DNA of 8,008 bases, taken from contig SKJD01000225.1 of NCBI GenBank assembly GCA_007116095.1, positions 1 through 8,008 of the forward strand. The letters are read 5' to 3'. Positions within the stretch are counted from its first letter, which is position 1. Every line of letters starts with the position of its first letter. Source of the stretch: Candidatus Hydrogenedentota bacterium. Lineage in GTDB: Bacteria > Hydrogenedentota > Hydrogenedentia > Hydrogenedentales > SCBR16-9. This document shows positions 1 through 7,660 of the stretch, piece after piece. The notes beneath the pieces are model-generated. The model saw only the letters and a program-made list of their open reading frames with translations, had not been told where the DNA came from and searched no databases. Both the position numbers and the translations under genes were made by a program.

Positions 1-2066
1 ACCGACTCCTCATCATCCACGAGTAGAATACGCTCTTTCCCCACCGTGGCGACCTCTGTATTCTCCTGCTGGTTTTCCGCACCCGCCTCAATGCGCGGGA
101 AGTAGGTATGGAACACCGTCCCGCGACCCAGTTCGCTCTCGACATCCACCGCGCCACCATGCGCGCTTACAATCCCATGCACCACCGCCAGCCCCATGCC
201 CGTGCCTTCTCCGGGGCCTTTCGTGCTGAAAAAGGGGTCAAATATTCGTTCTATCAACGCCGGCTTGATGCCGTGTCCCGTGTCTTCAATGGAGAGTTTA
301 ATGTACGGACCGGCTCGCAGGTGGGGCACCTGACGGGCCAGGCGTTCATCGACGGTGATGTCCCGCAGGGTGATAATCAAACGGCCCCCGTGTCGCTGCA
401 AGGCGTGGGCGGCGTTGGTGCAATAATTCATCACCACTTGGTGAATCTGGGTGGCGTTGGCGTTAATGGCGCCTGTATGCACGTCGATGTTGTCCATAAT
501 CTCGATATTGGCGGGAAGCGAGGCCTTCAACAGTTGTAAGGCCTCTCGTACGACGACATGCAGAAATACCGGGCTGCGCTCCTCACCGCTCTGACGACTG
601 AAAGCCAGAATCTGCTTAACCAGGTCCTTGGCGCGATGCGCCGCCTGCAACACTTCTTCCAGGTCCCCTCGGGTGAGGCTTTCCTCCGGTAAATCCTGCA
701 CAGCCATGTCGGTCAGTCCGATGATGGCGGCGAGGATGTTGTTGAAATCATGGGCTATTCCACCGGCCAACACCCCGAGGCTCTCGAGACGCTGGGAATT
801 GTGTTTGCTCTGTTCCAGCCGCTTTTCTTCCCGTTCCGCAAGCATCATGGCGGTAACATCTTTTATGGTGCCCAACAAGCGGTATGCGCTGCCTTCCGCA
901 TCCGGCAGCACCACACCGATATCTTCGACATGCCGAAATTCACCGCTCTTGTGCCGCATCCGGTAGCGCAACTGATACTTCCCCACCGTCTCCAGGGCAT
1001 GGTTTATTAGCGCATGCACATGCCGCCGGTCGTCGGGGTGTAGCAGCCGTATCCAGGCCTGCCAGGTAAAATCGCGTATATCCCGGGAAAGAAAACCACT
1101 GACTTGGGTTACCGCGCCCCCCACCTGAATCTGACGGGTCTGGAGATTCAAGTCGTAGATCATCTGGCCGGTATGATCGACCAGGGTGCGGAACTTGTTC
1201 TCCCCCTCCACAGCGTCCTGAATGGTCGAATGCTTTGCGCGCAGGTCCCGCATGACCGTCAGCACCTTAACAATCTCGCCATCACCCTCGAACGCCTGGG
1301 CATGCACCCCCACCGGGACCGGCTGCTCCAACTTGTCTTTAAGTATGGTTTCGAAGTATAGCTGCTTGTGTTTCAGAATACTTTCGATGCGGATGGCCAG
1401 CACCGTGCGCCTATCCTCCGGGAGAATGTCAAATATGCTGATATTCAGAAGTTCTTCGTAGGCATAATGGAGCAGGCGGCATGCCCTTTCATTGACATCG
1501 ACTATCTTCAGATCACTGCCATCGCTGTGCAGATGCCAATAAAGCACCGCATCGCGGGAGGTCTCAAAGAGGAACTTAAAGCGGGCGTCGGCCTCGCGCA
1601 GGGCGTGGATACGATGCTCCGCCAGCCGGGCCAGCCGGGCATTGTTCCGACGCAACGCTTCTTCAGCCTGCTTGACCCGTATAAAGACACGTAATTTGGC
1701 CTCAATCTCATCGCATTGTAATGGACGGAGAATAAAGCCGTCGGCTCCAGCCTGATGCCCCGCCAGGCGCTGCGCGGTTTCCAGTGCACTATCGGCTATA
1801 AGCAATACGGTAAGGTTGGCCTCGTTCCGGGTACCCTTTATACGCTCACACAGCGCGACACCGGCCTCGAATCCATCCGCCAGATCGATTACGACACAAT
1901 CAATCTGCCCGGACTTTATCTCGGCGATAGCTTCTTCGCTGTCATCAACACAATGCACCTCACATTCTGCTACAATTTGTGGGATGTCGGCGCTGAAGCA
2001 CCGACGACTATCGGAAGCCCCGTTTACCAGCATGGTGTTATATTCAATTTCATTTTGCGTCATCAT
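1..2066 (-). CDS. Hybrid sensor histidine kinase, cytoplasmic, 3' end cut by window edge (REC*-PAS-PAS-HisKA-HATPase-REC)
   Basis: This is an uninterrupted reading frame of 688 codons plus two bases, leaving the window inside a C-terminal receiver domain (VDDEES at 683-688). The predicted order is a degenerate receiver (about 12-130), a helical linker, PAS1 (about 160-275), PAS2 (about 290-405), HisKA with phospho-acceptor H439 in GGIAHDFNNIL, and HATPase_c with N547 and N551 (N-box), DTGHG 595-599 (G1) and GTGMGL 621-626 (G2). All the catalytic boxes of the kinase core are present. I see no transmembrane segment, so it should be a soluble kinase sensing through its PAS domains. The first receiver keeps D61 but lacks the acidic pair (VNG), the Thr/Ser (LIADS) and the Lys (R replaces it in ILRPL), so it is probably not phosphorylated normally. 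The start is the first ATG after an in-frame stop at 2106-2108; a second ATG follows directly and the ribosome site is weak. It is divergent from the protease gene. The PAS ligand and the regulatory target are unknown. Confidence 0.93.
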   Translation of the reverse strand, partial: MMTQNEIEYNTMLVNGASDSRRCFSADIPQIVAECEVHCVDDSEEAIAEIKSGQIDCVVIDLADGFEAGVALCERIKGTRNEANLTVLLIADSALETAQRLAGHQAGADGFILRPLQCDEIEAKLRVFIRVKQAEEALRRNNARLARLAEHRIHALREADARFKFLFETSRDAVLYWHLHSDGSDLKIVDVNERACRLLHYAYEELLNISIFDILPEDRRTVLAIRIESILKHKQLYFETILKDKLEQPVPVGVHAQAFEGDGEIVKVLTVMRDLRAKHSTIQDAVEGENKFRTLVDHTGQMIYDLNLQTRQIQVGGAVTQVSGFLSRDIRDFTWQAWIRLLHPDDRRHVHALINHALETVGKYQLRYRMRHKSGEFRHVEDIGVVLPDAEGSAYRLLGTIKDVTAMMLAEREEKRLEQSKHNSQRLESLGVLAGGIAHDFNNILAAIIGLTDMAVQDLPEESLTRGDLEEVLQAAHRAKDLVKQILAFSRQSGEERSPVFLHVVVREALQLLKASLPANIEIMDNIDVHTGAINANATQIHQVVMNYCTNAAHALQRHGGRLIITLRDITVDERLARQVPHLRAGPYIKLSIEDTGHGIKPALIERIFDPFFSTKGPGEGTGMGLAVVHGIVSAHGGAVDVESELGRGTVFHTYFPRIEAGAENQQENTEVATVGKERILLVDDEES

Positions 2067-2142
2067 TCGCGGATAGTATCTCGTGATCAGGTCGGTCTCA
2101 AACTGTCATTCATATCAGGGTTCCATCAAGCATCGCGGTGTT

Positions 2143-2168
2143 GTCCGTGGGGCCAGACTGGCCCGGAC
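2143..2168. promoter_or_regulatory. Strong dyad between the divergent kinase and protease genes
   Basis: A perfect inverted repeat, GGGCCAG-A-CTGGCCC, occupies 2150-2164. It is extended outward by GTCC (2143-2146) and GGAC (2165-2168), with three unpaired bases (GTG) on the left arm. It lies in the 147-base gap between two divergent starts, 46 bases before the protease ATG, so it does not follow any gene end and is unlikely to be a terminator. It could be an operator shared by the two genes or a hairpin in the protease mRNA leader. The symmetry is seen; the role is inferred. Confidence 0.5.
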
Positions 2169-2213
2169 CGGGAACAATGCCGCAATACCTGAAGAGTATA
2201 TCGCATTTAGCCT

Positions 2214-3356
2214 ATGAATCGCCTTATTATTTACCTAAATTGCCTTGGGGCACATCGTTGCCGGGCGCTGTTGGCGCTGTTGGCGCTGCTGGCGCTCCTC
2301 ATGTTTTTGTCGGTCTTGCTCCTGCCACAGAGCCATGGCGCTACCGGTTCCAAGGAAATCTATGGTCCGGACTACCGGATGGACATTGTTGAAGTCGCGG
2401 ACCCGGCGCAGGTGGCAATGAGTCACGCCGTCGGCGGTCTGGTCCTACGCAATCACCTTACACGGCAGCCCAATGGCAGCTACCTCGTGCACACCCGTGA
2501 ATTGTTGGTCCGCGCCGACAATCACGAATCCTATCCGCTTTGTCCGGAGGAGCCCTTTTCCGATCAGCCGGTGCTCCCCTTTTGCACCACCTTTCTGGTG
2601 GGCCCGGACATCCTGGTGACCGCAGGCCATTGCATGGATTTTCCGGCCGAGGATCTGGCGGTGGTCTTTGGCTATCAGGTCAACCAGGCTGGTAGCGCAC
2701 CGGCGCTACTCCCCGCTTCAAATGTATACTTCATCGAAAAAGTGCTTCATAACATCAATACCCGCGATAAGGACTATGCCATCATGCAACTGGACCGACG
2801 GGTCCCGGAGGAGCGCGATCCATTGAATTTTCGACGGATCGGCCGCGTCCATAGAAATATACCGGTCGGTGTCATCGGTCACCCCCTGGGATTGCCCCTT
2901 AAAATCGCATTTGGCGACCAGAGCGTGGTCTACGACGACCGGGACGCCCAGTACTTCATTGCCAATTTCGACGCTTCAGCAGGCAATTCCGGTTCCCCTG
3001 TCATCAATCAACGCACGGGTGTTGTGGAAGGGATTTATATCTACAGCACCGTAGAGGACCTGGTTTTTTCGGAGGATGGCTGCTGGGAACAGAATCGCGT
3101 CACGTTGGATGAGGCGGGCCAGGGGGTATACCGGATCACGCACATTGCGGAGCTGCTGGATCAGGCCATAGCAGACAGTGAAGAAGCCTGGGAAACCGAA
3201 CTCAACAAGCATATACCCGCTTGCGGCCTGACGTCTCTCGGAGCCAACCAAGCTGAAAAATTCAATACGAACCATGCAATCCTCGTCGGGCTCCTATTGA
3301 TTCTCATGTGTTACGCACACACCCCGCAAAGCACCAAAAACCACCACGCGCCATGA
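2214..3356 (+). CDS. Exported trypsin-like serine protease with C-terminal hydrophobic segment
   Basis: The protein has 380 residues and fits the S1 trypsin/glutamyl-endopeptidase-like family, secreted endopeptidases that cut by a Ser nucleophile. The triad is visible: H139 in LVTAGHC, D187 in DKDYAIMQLD and S259 in GNSGSP. C124 and C140 bracket the active His, as in the classical chymotrypsin-fold disulfide; further cysteines are C110, C290 and C337. An N-terminal signal peptide has a Leu/Ala-rich core (about 18-38), with possible cleavage near 42. A second hydrophobic stretch (about 355-367) is followed by a short polar tail, so the mature enzyme may be membrane-anchored, or the tail may be a sorting signal. 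GNSGSP rather than GDSGGP is usual in bacterial branches of the family. The start is the first ATG that includes the signal peptide; no good ribosome site precedes it, and an internal ATG at 2301 would remove most of the signal peptide. The stop overlaps the next gene's start as ATGA. The substrate is unknown. Confidence 0.92.
   Translation: MNRLIIYLNCLGAHRCRALLALLALLALLMFLSVLLLPQSHGATGSKEIYGPDYRMDIVEVADPAQVAMSHAVGGLVLRNHLTRQPNGSYLVHTRELLVRADNHESYPLCPEEPFSDQPVLPFCTTFLVGPDILVTAGHCMDFPAEDLAVVFGYQVNQAGSAPALLPASNVYFIEKVLHNINTRDKDYAIMQLDRRVPEERDPLNFRRIGRVHRNIPVGVIGHPLGLPLKIAFGDQSVVYDDRDAQYFIANFDASAGNSGSPVINQRTGVVEGIYIYSTVEDLVFSEDGCWEQNRVTLDEAGQGVYRITHIAELLDQAIADSEEAWETELNKHIPACGLTSLGANQAEKFNTNHAILVGLLLILMCYAHTPQSTKNHHAP
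2264..2299 (+). repeat. Four 9-base tandem repeats inside the protease signal peptide
   Basis: The unit GGCGCTGTT occurs twice exactly (2264-2281) and is followed by two diverged copies (GGCGCTGCT, GGCGCTCCT). The copies encode repeated Ala-Leu-Leu triplets in the hydrophobic core of the signal peptide. Because the unit is nine bases, gain or loss of a copy would lengthen or shorten the core by three residues without changing frame. Confidence 0.85.
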
Positions 3357-6300
3357 TGCAATATTTCCCATCCAGGACCAGACCGACCCGCAAGCGGCAT
3401 GACGTACTGCCCACCATGCTCGCATGTCTTTTTGTGTCTTTTTTTATCGCTTTTTCCGCAAAGACCCAGGATTTCAACAACTTTTCGCTGGAGTCGGCTT
3501 CACCGCATATCGCCTGGGCAAAGCCCTTGTCCGGAAACAACATCGACGCCCTGATGATAGCCCCCCGTAGCGCGATGCGCGATGCGGTGGAATTGCACCA
3601 ACGTCTGGACCTTGACCTGGCGACCGCAGCGGTGTGGGACCCGGAGCATCTGGGACATGACCCTGCGCATCCGGGGCTCCATCTCCCCGGCTCTGACGCC
3701 GAAAGCGTTACTCAGCATCTGGAAGCGAAGCTAAGAAATGCGCCCGATCTCATTCTGCTTGCCCAGATCGAATTGTCCATCCTGCCAGAATCTGTGCAAA
3801 CACGCATTGTCGAGCTGGTGCGAAACGGGGCCGGATTGGTGCTATCGTATTGCACGCAGTCCAAGCCCTCTGCGCTGGACAGCCTGATCGCTGAGATGGA
3901 ACCCGTGACGCCGGAGCGGTCGTTTGGGGACGGCATCGGCGAGACCCCTCTTCCGGAATGGGCGGACATTCGGGATTGCGCCATGCCCTACGAATATGAA
4001 GCTGGTCGAGTAGTCGTACTGGATTATCCCGGCGACTTTCCGGCCTACCATGCGCTCCTGCCCGCACCCGCAGAGACCATTCCCGCATCTGTTGGCGCCA
4101 TGGAAAACCTCTATGCCATGCTGGCCCGGGCCTTTCGCTGGGCGGCGCAGCGGGAACTGGATATCTGGATCATCGACGTGGTGGATATTGGTCCACGGGG
4201 TCCTGAAGATGCGGAAGTCCCTCCGGATATCCCCGAGCTGTTTATCATGTCCATACGGGACTCCATCCAGAACCAGCCCCTGCGGCCCTATCGGGTGCAA
4301 CTCAACACGGAATCCGACCGCAGAATGCAGATTCGGGCGCAATTGCGCAACCTGGAATCCGGCGAGGTGCAGATATATGAGGACCTGGGCGATCTGGCGC
4401 GGGGCAGCGAGCTCTACCTGCTGGACCTGCTGGTGGAACCAGGGGAATACCACCTGGATGTGTGGCTGCTGGACCGCCGGGGGATTGTGGATTGGCACAC
4501 ACGGACCCTGGATGTGGCGGGCTGGCCGGAAATCGAGAACCTGCAACCGTCCAAGACCTTTCTCTTGCCCAATGACAGCCTGGAACTCAGTTGCCATGTC
4601 CGCCCCGTGCTCAGCACCTCCCGGCAGGCAACCTTGTATGCGCGGGCCAAGACGCCATCCGGCGATATCGTCGCGGAAAACTACCAGATACTCTCGGCGG
4701 AAGGCGGGGATGTTCAGCTCTACCTGAGTTTCGCTGATCTGGATACGCCCCTGGTTACCGTCGAGATGTTTGCGCTCAACGGGGCCATCAACCAGTTCAG
4801 TGAATTAATGCTGAGTGCGTATCCCCGGGAACGACGCTATTTTCCCGTTCGACGTGTGCTCCGGGACACGAAGTGGCGTATCGGGGTCTATGCCGATGAT
4901 CTTCAGGAGTTCAACAGCCGTTTTTACCTCCGCCAGCTACACCAGGCCGGGGTGGATTTGGTCCTTGCCCCCGGGGGCCATGGCAATCTCTACCACGCCG
5001 CCAATGCGCAACTGGCGTTTATCCCGGAACTCAGTCGCTATACCGCACGTCAGGGTCAGGCCGGGATGGTGCGTGAACCTTGCCTGCGTGACACGGCCTA
5101 CCAACAACAAGAACGCCAGGAACTCCGGGACCAGGTGCTCATCCACTGGGCTGGCGCCACGGGAGCCTATAGCCTGGGCCGTAAAAACACCCTGACACAA
5201 AGCGACGAAAACCTCTGTCAATGCCCCCGTTGCCTGGATGCCTTTGTCGATTATGTCCGCGATGAATTCGACAACGATATTCAAGGCTTTCAGCAACGAT
5301 GGAACCTGCCCTTTGCAGATTGGTCCCAGGCCCAACCTGCTCGAGACTATCGCAGCGGTATACACGAGCGTTACGCGCCCTGGATGGATTTTCGGCGCTT
5401 TATGCAGGACAGTTTCGGGGATTTTATGGATACACAACGGGAGGTGTTGCAGGAAGTAGATGTCGATGCCTGGGTCGGTATGGGCAGTTATCGTGAAGAA
5501 GGCCCCATGCATGGCTACAATTGGAGCCGACTGGCGCGGGAGCTGGACTTCTTGACCTTTCCCTACGATCCGGTATTGATTCGCAAGCTCCAGACCTACC
5601 ACACCCCACGCGTAGGCAGCGGCATCCAGATCGACACAGAAACAGTACAAAAACCACCAGAAACCATCCAGAAAATTGCACTAAAGGCTTTGCTGTATGG
5701 ATTTCCCACGGTCTGGCTGGAAACCCCCTATAGCGACATCGCCAACCCCGGACCACACGCGGCGCTCTTGCCGGACGGGCGACCGGGACCGATGCTGGAA
5801 AACCTTTCTGCCCTCAAAGCACAGTTCGAGCGCGGGTTGGGGGAAGTCCTCCTCAGCGCCACGCGGGCGTCCCAGCCGGTGGGAATATTCGACAGCCAGG
5901 CGGCGGCGCTTATGGCGGAGGTGGAGCCACAGTACCAACAGCGAAAACAAGAAGCCGAAGCACACTGGTTACAGCTCTTCCTGAACATGGGGTATGATCC
6001 GGTTTTCGTGGACGCCACGCAGTTACAGGGTTTCCATGAAATAGCGATGCTGGTCTTGCCGCAATGTCATGCCCTGAGCAATGACGATATGGAAGCGATT
6101 CTCCGCTTTGTCGATCAGGGGGGCATTGTGATAGCGGATGTACTGCCGGGATTGCGGGATGCCCATGGTGCGCTGCGGGACTACAACCCCTTGCAGGAGA
6201 TCTTCGAGCTGCACAGCGACGTCGAAGGAGACGCCTTGGACGATGCAGAGGTGAGCACCGTGCCTGCGGCCCTGTTTGGCAACCTGCCCGGAGCGCAGGA

Positions 6301-7093
6301 TACGCCGCTGCCCATGCAGCGCGCCTGGCAAGCCATCGATTCCACCCGGGCGGTTGCGGTAGGCGACAAACACATCTGGATACGCAACGATTGGGAAGAC
6401 GCGGACCTGCCCCCGGCATTGTTGTTGAATCACCCCCTGACCTCGGCGGCGCACCTGCGAACGCATGTACAGCAAAGCTTTGTGCAGCCCCTGCTGGAAC
6501 TGGCAGCCATCGCACATCCGCTCCAGGAAATCTTGCAGGACCCGGATGCCTTTGTGGGAGAAAGCTTTCGCTTTCATTATGGCGCGGCCGAGATCACCGT
6601 CCTGCTGCCGGGCGAAACGACACAACGAAATAATCGGCAGCGCCTGCGACTAGACTACGATCGTGAATCCTACGTCTATGACGTGCTGGCCCAGACGCCG
6701 GTCGCCTTTCCCTATCGGGCAAGGATAACCGTAACGGATGAGGCGCCGCTGATTCTGGCGCGGCTCCCGCATGAAATCTCCCGACTGGAGGTGCTGCCCG
6801 ACCTGGACCCACGGGCGGGCGGGCGCTTGCATGTGCGATTGCAGCTTCACTACGACGAGGAAGACGCCCCGCCACCGGCGCGGCATCAGGTGTATCTGTC
6901 GCTCCATGAAGGCCCCATGCAACGCGAGCTCAAGCGCTTCAGCCGGACCGTGGAGCTACGCGACGGGGTGGCAGAAACGTATATCCCGCTCCCCCGCAAC
7001 ATCATGCCAGGACAGAAAACGCTCTATGCGGAAGAAGTCTTCAGCGGAGTTCGGAACGGCGTCAACATCACCATCATGCCAGCCCAATTCTGA
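3353..7093 (+). CDS. Large exported GH42 beta-galactosidase-like multidomain protein, unusual active site
   Basis: I place the start at 3353 because it forms an ATGA overlap with the protease stop, giving 1246 residues. An upstream in-frame ATG at 3308 would add 15 residues and overlap the protease by 49 bases. Neither start has a clear ribosome site. Numbering from 3353, the order is: signal peptide with basic n-region and hydrophobic core 22-36; a class I glutamine-amidotransferase-like alpha/beta domain (about 80-170); two beta-sandwich regions (about 310-390 and 393-490); a GH42-like TIM barrel (about 505-835); a second amidotransferase-fold segment matching the GH42 trimerisation domain (about 842-930); and beta-rich C-terminal domains to the end. 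The barrel assignment rests on C577 plus CQCPRC (C622, C624, C627), spaced like the GH42 zinc site, and on FQQRWNLPF and WMDFRRFMQDSF, which are GH42-like. The family's W-x3-NE acid/base motif is absent: the likely position reads WAGATG. The nucleophile may be D761 or E763, or lost. At 1246 residues it is far longer than a typical GH42 enzyme of about 650-700. The substrate is unknown, and it may be a divergent hydrolase or a non-catalytic glycan-binding protein. Confidence 0.82.
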   Translation: MMQYFPSRTRPTRKRHDVLPTMLACLFVSFFIAFSAKTQDFNNFSLESASPHIAWAKPLSGNNIDALMIAPRSAMRDAVELHQRLDLDLATAAVWDPEHLGHDPAHPGLHLPGSDAESVTQHLEAKLRNAPDLILLAQIELSILPESVQTRIVELVRNGAGLVLSYCTQSKPSALDSLIAEMEPVTPERSFGDGIGETPLPEWADIRDCAMPYEYEAGRVVVLDYPGDFPAYHALLPAPAETIPASVGAMENLYAMLARAFRWAAQRELDIWIIDVVDIGPRGPEDAEVPPDIPELFIMSIRDSIQNQPLRPYRVQLNTESDRRMQIRAQLRNLESGEVQIYEDLGDLARGSELYLLDLLVEPGEYHLDVWLLDRRGIVDWHTRTLDVAGWPEIENLQPSKTFLLPNDSLELSCHVRPVLSTSRQATLYARAKTPSGDIVAENYQILSAEGGDVQLYLSFADLDTPLVTVEMFALNGAINQFSELMLSAYPRERRYFPVRRVLRDTKWRIGVYADDLQEFNSRFYLRQLHQAGVDLVLAPGGHGNLYHAANAQLAFIPELSRYTARQGQAGMVREPCLRDTAYQQQERQELRDQVLIHWAGATGAYSLGRKNTLTQSDENLCQCPRCLDAFVDYVRDEFDNDIQGFQQRWNLPFADWSQAQPARDYRSGIHERYAPWMDFRRFMQDSFGDFMDTQREVLQEVDVDAWVGMGSYREEGPMHGYNWSRLARELDFLTFPYDPVLIRKLQTYHTPRVGSGIQIDTETVQKPPETIQKIALKALLYGFPTVWLETPYSDIANPGPHAALLPDGRPGPMLENLSALKAQFERGLGEVLLSATRASQPVGIFDSQAAALMAEVEPQYQQRKQEAEAHWLQLFLNMGYDPVFVDATQLQGFHEIAMLVLPQCHALSNDDMEAILRFVDQGGIVIADVLPGLRDAHGALRDYNPLQEIFELHSDVEGDALDDAEVSTVPAALFGNLPGAQDTPLPMQRAWQAIDSTRAVAVGDKHIWIRNDWEDADLPPALLLNHPLTSAAHLRTHVQQSFVQPLLELAAIAHPLQEILQDPDAFVGESFRFHYGAAEITVLLPGETTQRNNRQRLRLDYDRESYVYDVLAQTPVAFPYRARITVTDEAPLILARLPHEISRLEVLPDLDPRAGGRLHVRLQLHYDEEDAPPPARHQVYLSLHEGPMQRELKRFSRTVELRDGVAETYIPLPRNIMPGQKTLYAEEVFSGVRNGVNITIMPAQF

Positions 7094-7139
7094 ATACCAC
7101 CGTAGGTACCTTCCTCGTTTGATTCAGGCCGTCCAGCAA

Positions 7140-7508
7140 CTACATGTGTTCTGCCACGGCCTTTTTAATGGTCTCTGCGATGATGGCGCCATGGGAAGCG
7201 TCCCAAACCGACTGACCGTCCCGAATGAACAGCATTTGCGGGGACTGATGCTGTACCCCGAAACGATCGGCGATATCATTGGAAACCGGTCGGGACTCAA
7301 TGACCTTAACGAGATACAGCGGGGGGTGCGCGGAATCGCCTTGGGGCTGCTCCGCGTCCGTCACAGAGACCCAATAACGCTGTACTTCACGATGCGCCCC
7401 GAGAGATATCGGGCAGGCGGTGCTGTGCTTGAAAAGCAGCGCCCCCGATTCTCCGTGTTCCTCCAAAACCTGCTCCAGCGCGTCAACGGATTTAATTTCT
7501 TCCAACAA
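7140..7508 (-). CDS. ytxJ: YtxJ-type monothiol bacilliredoxin
   Basis: This is a small thioredoxin-fold protein of the YtxJ (DUF2847) family, cytoplasmic proteins linked in Firmicutes to removing bacillithiol from oxidised protein thiols. Its family signature is clear: LLFKHSTACPIS with single reactive C32, then VIESRPVSNDIADRFGV, SPQMLFIRDG and WDASHG. The frame is open upstream to ATGs at 7652 (170 residues) and 7583 (147 residues). I prefer TTG at 7508 (122 residues) because GGGGAGG at 7520-7514 lies five bases before it; a second TTG at 7505 is also possible. This fits the short N-terminus usual in the family, and the ATG at 7652 would sit almost on the predicted transcription start. The gene converges on the GH42-like gene with a 46-base gap and no obvious terminator hairpin. 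The organism may use a low-molecular-weight thiol other than bacillithiol; the partner cannot be told from here. The family call is firm and the start less so. Confidence 0.87.
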   Translation of the reverse strand: MLEEIKSVDALEQVLEEHGESGALLFKHSTACPISLGAHREVQRYWVSVTDAEQPQGDSAHPPLYLVKVIESRPVSNDIADRFGVQHQSPQMLFIRDGQSVWDASHGAIIAETIKKAVAEHM

Positions 7509-7513
7509 AACTT

Positions 7514-7520
7514 CCTCCCC
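7514..7520 (-). promoter_or_regulatory. Strong Shine-Dalgarno supporting a TTG start for ytxJ
   Basis: On the minus strand the sequence reads GGGGAGG, then AAGTT, then TTG TTG. The five-base spacing to the first TTG (eight to the second) is ideal, and this is the best ribosome-binding match I noticed before any start in the window. It decides the start against the two upstream ATGs, neither of which has a comparable site. Confidence 0.65.
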
Positions 7521-7660
7521 ACCGATCAATAACACCGCACCCAAGGCGCGGGCCAAATTTCTGAGTATGGAAAACAGCACCATGGTAAACACATCCAATC
7601 CAGGGGTTTTGGCCCCGGAATTCAGGAATATCCGGCAGCCAGGCATAGCCATTGATGCCC

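Noticed and set aside
108..2192. Several plus-strand open frames across the left part
   Set aside because: They are antisense shadows of the continuous hybrid kinase frame, which carries every expected kinase motif.
2171..2200. Possible sigma-E-like promoter (GGAAC followed by TGAA) before the protease
   Set aside because: The second element and spacing do not match the consensus, and no conventional -35/-10 pair stood out either.
3842..6625. Long open frames on the minus strand inside the GH42-like gene (for example 3842-4597, 4937-5650, 5910-6515, 6023-6625)
   Set aside because: They lie wholly within a gene with clear domain content, have no recognisable motifs, and are expected by chance opposite GC-rich coding sequence.
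7094..7139. Possible bidirectional terminator between the convergent genes (TACC/GGTA pairing near the stop)
   Set aside because: Only four bases pair and no T-rich run follows, so this is not a convincing hairpin terminator.
6771..7532. A 253-residue plus-strand frame running from the end of the GH42-like gene across the redox gene
   Set aside because: It overlaps two well-supported genes in other frames and shows no recognisable domain.
7509..7652. N-terminal extension of the redox protein as coding sequence
   Set aside because: It lacks a ribosome site, begins almost on the predicted transcription start, uses rare codons such as ATA and AGA, and is not needed for the family fold; a strong ribosome site favours the TTG start downstream.
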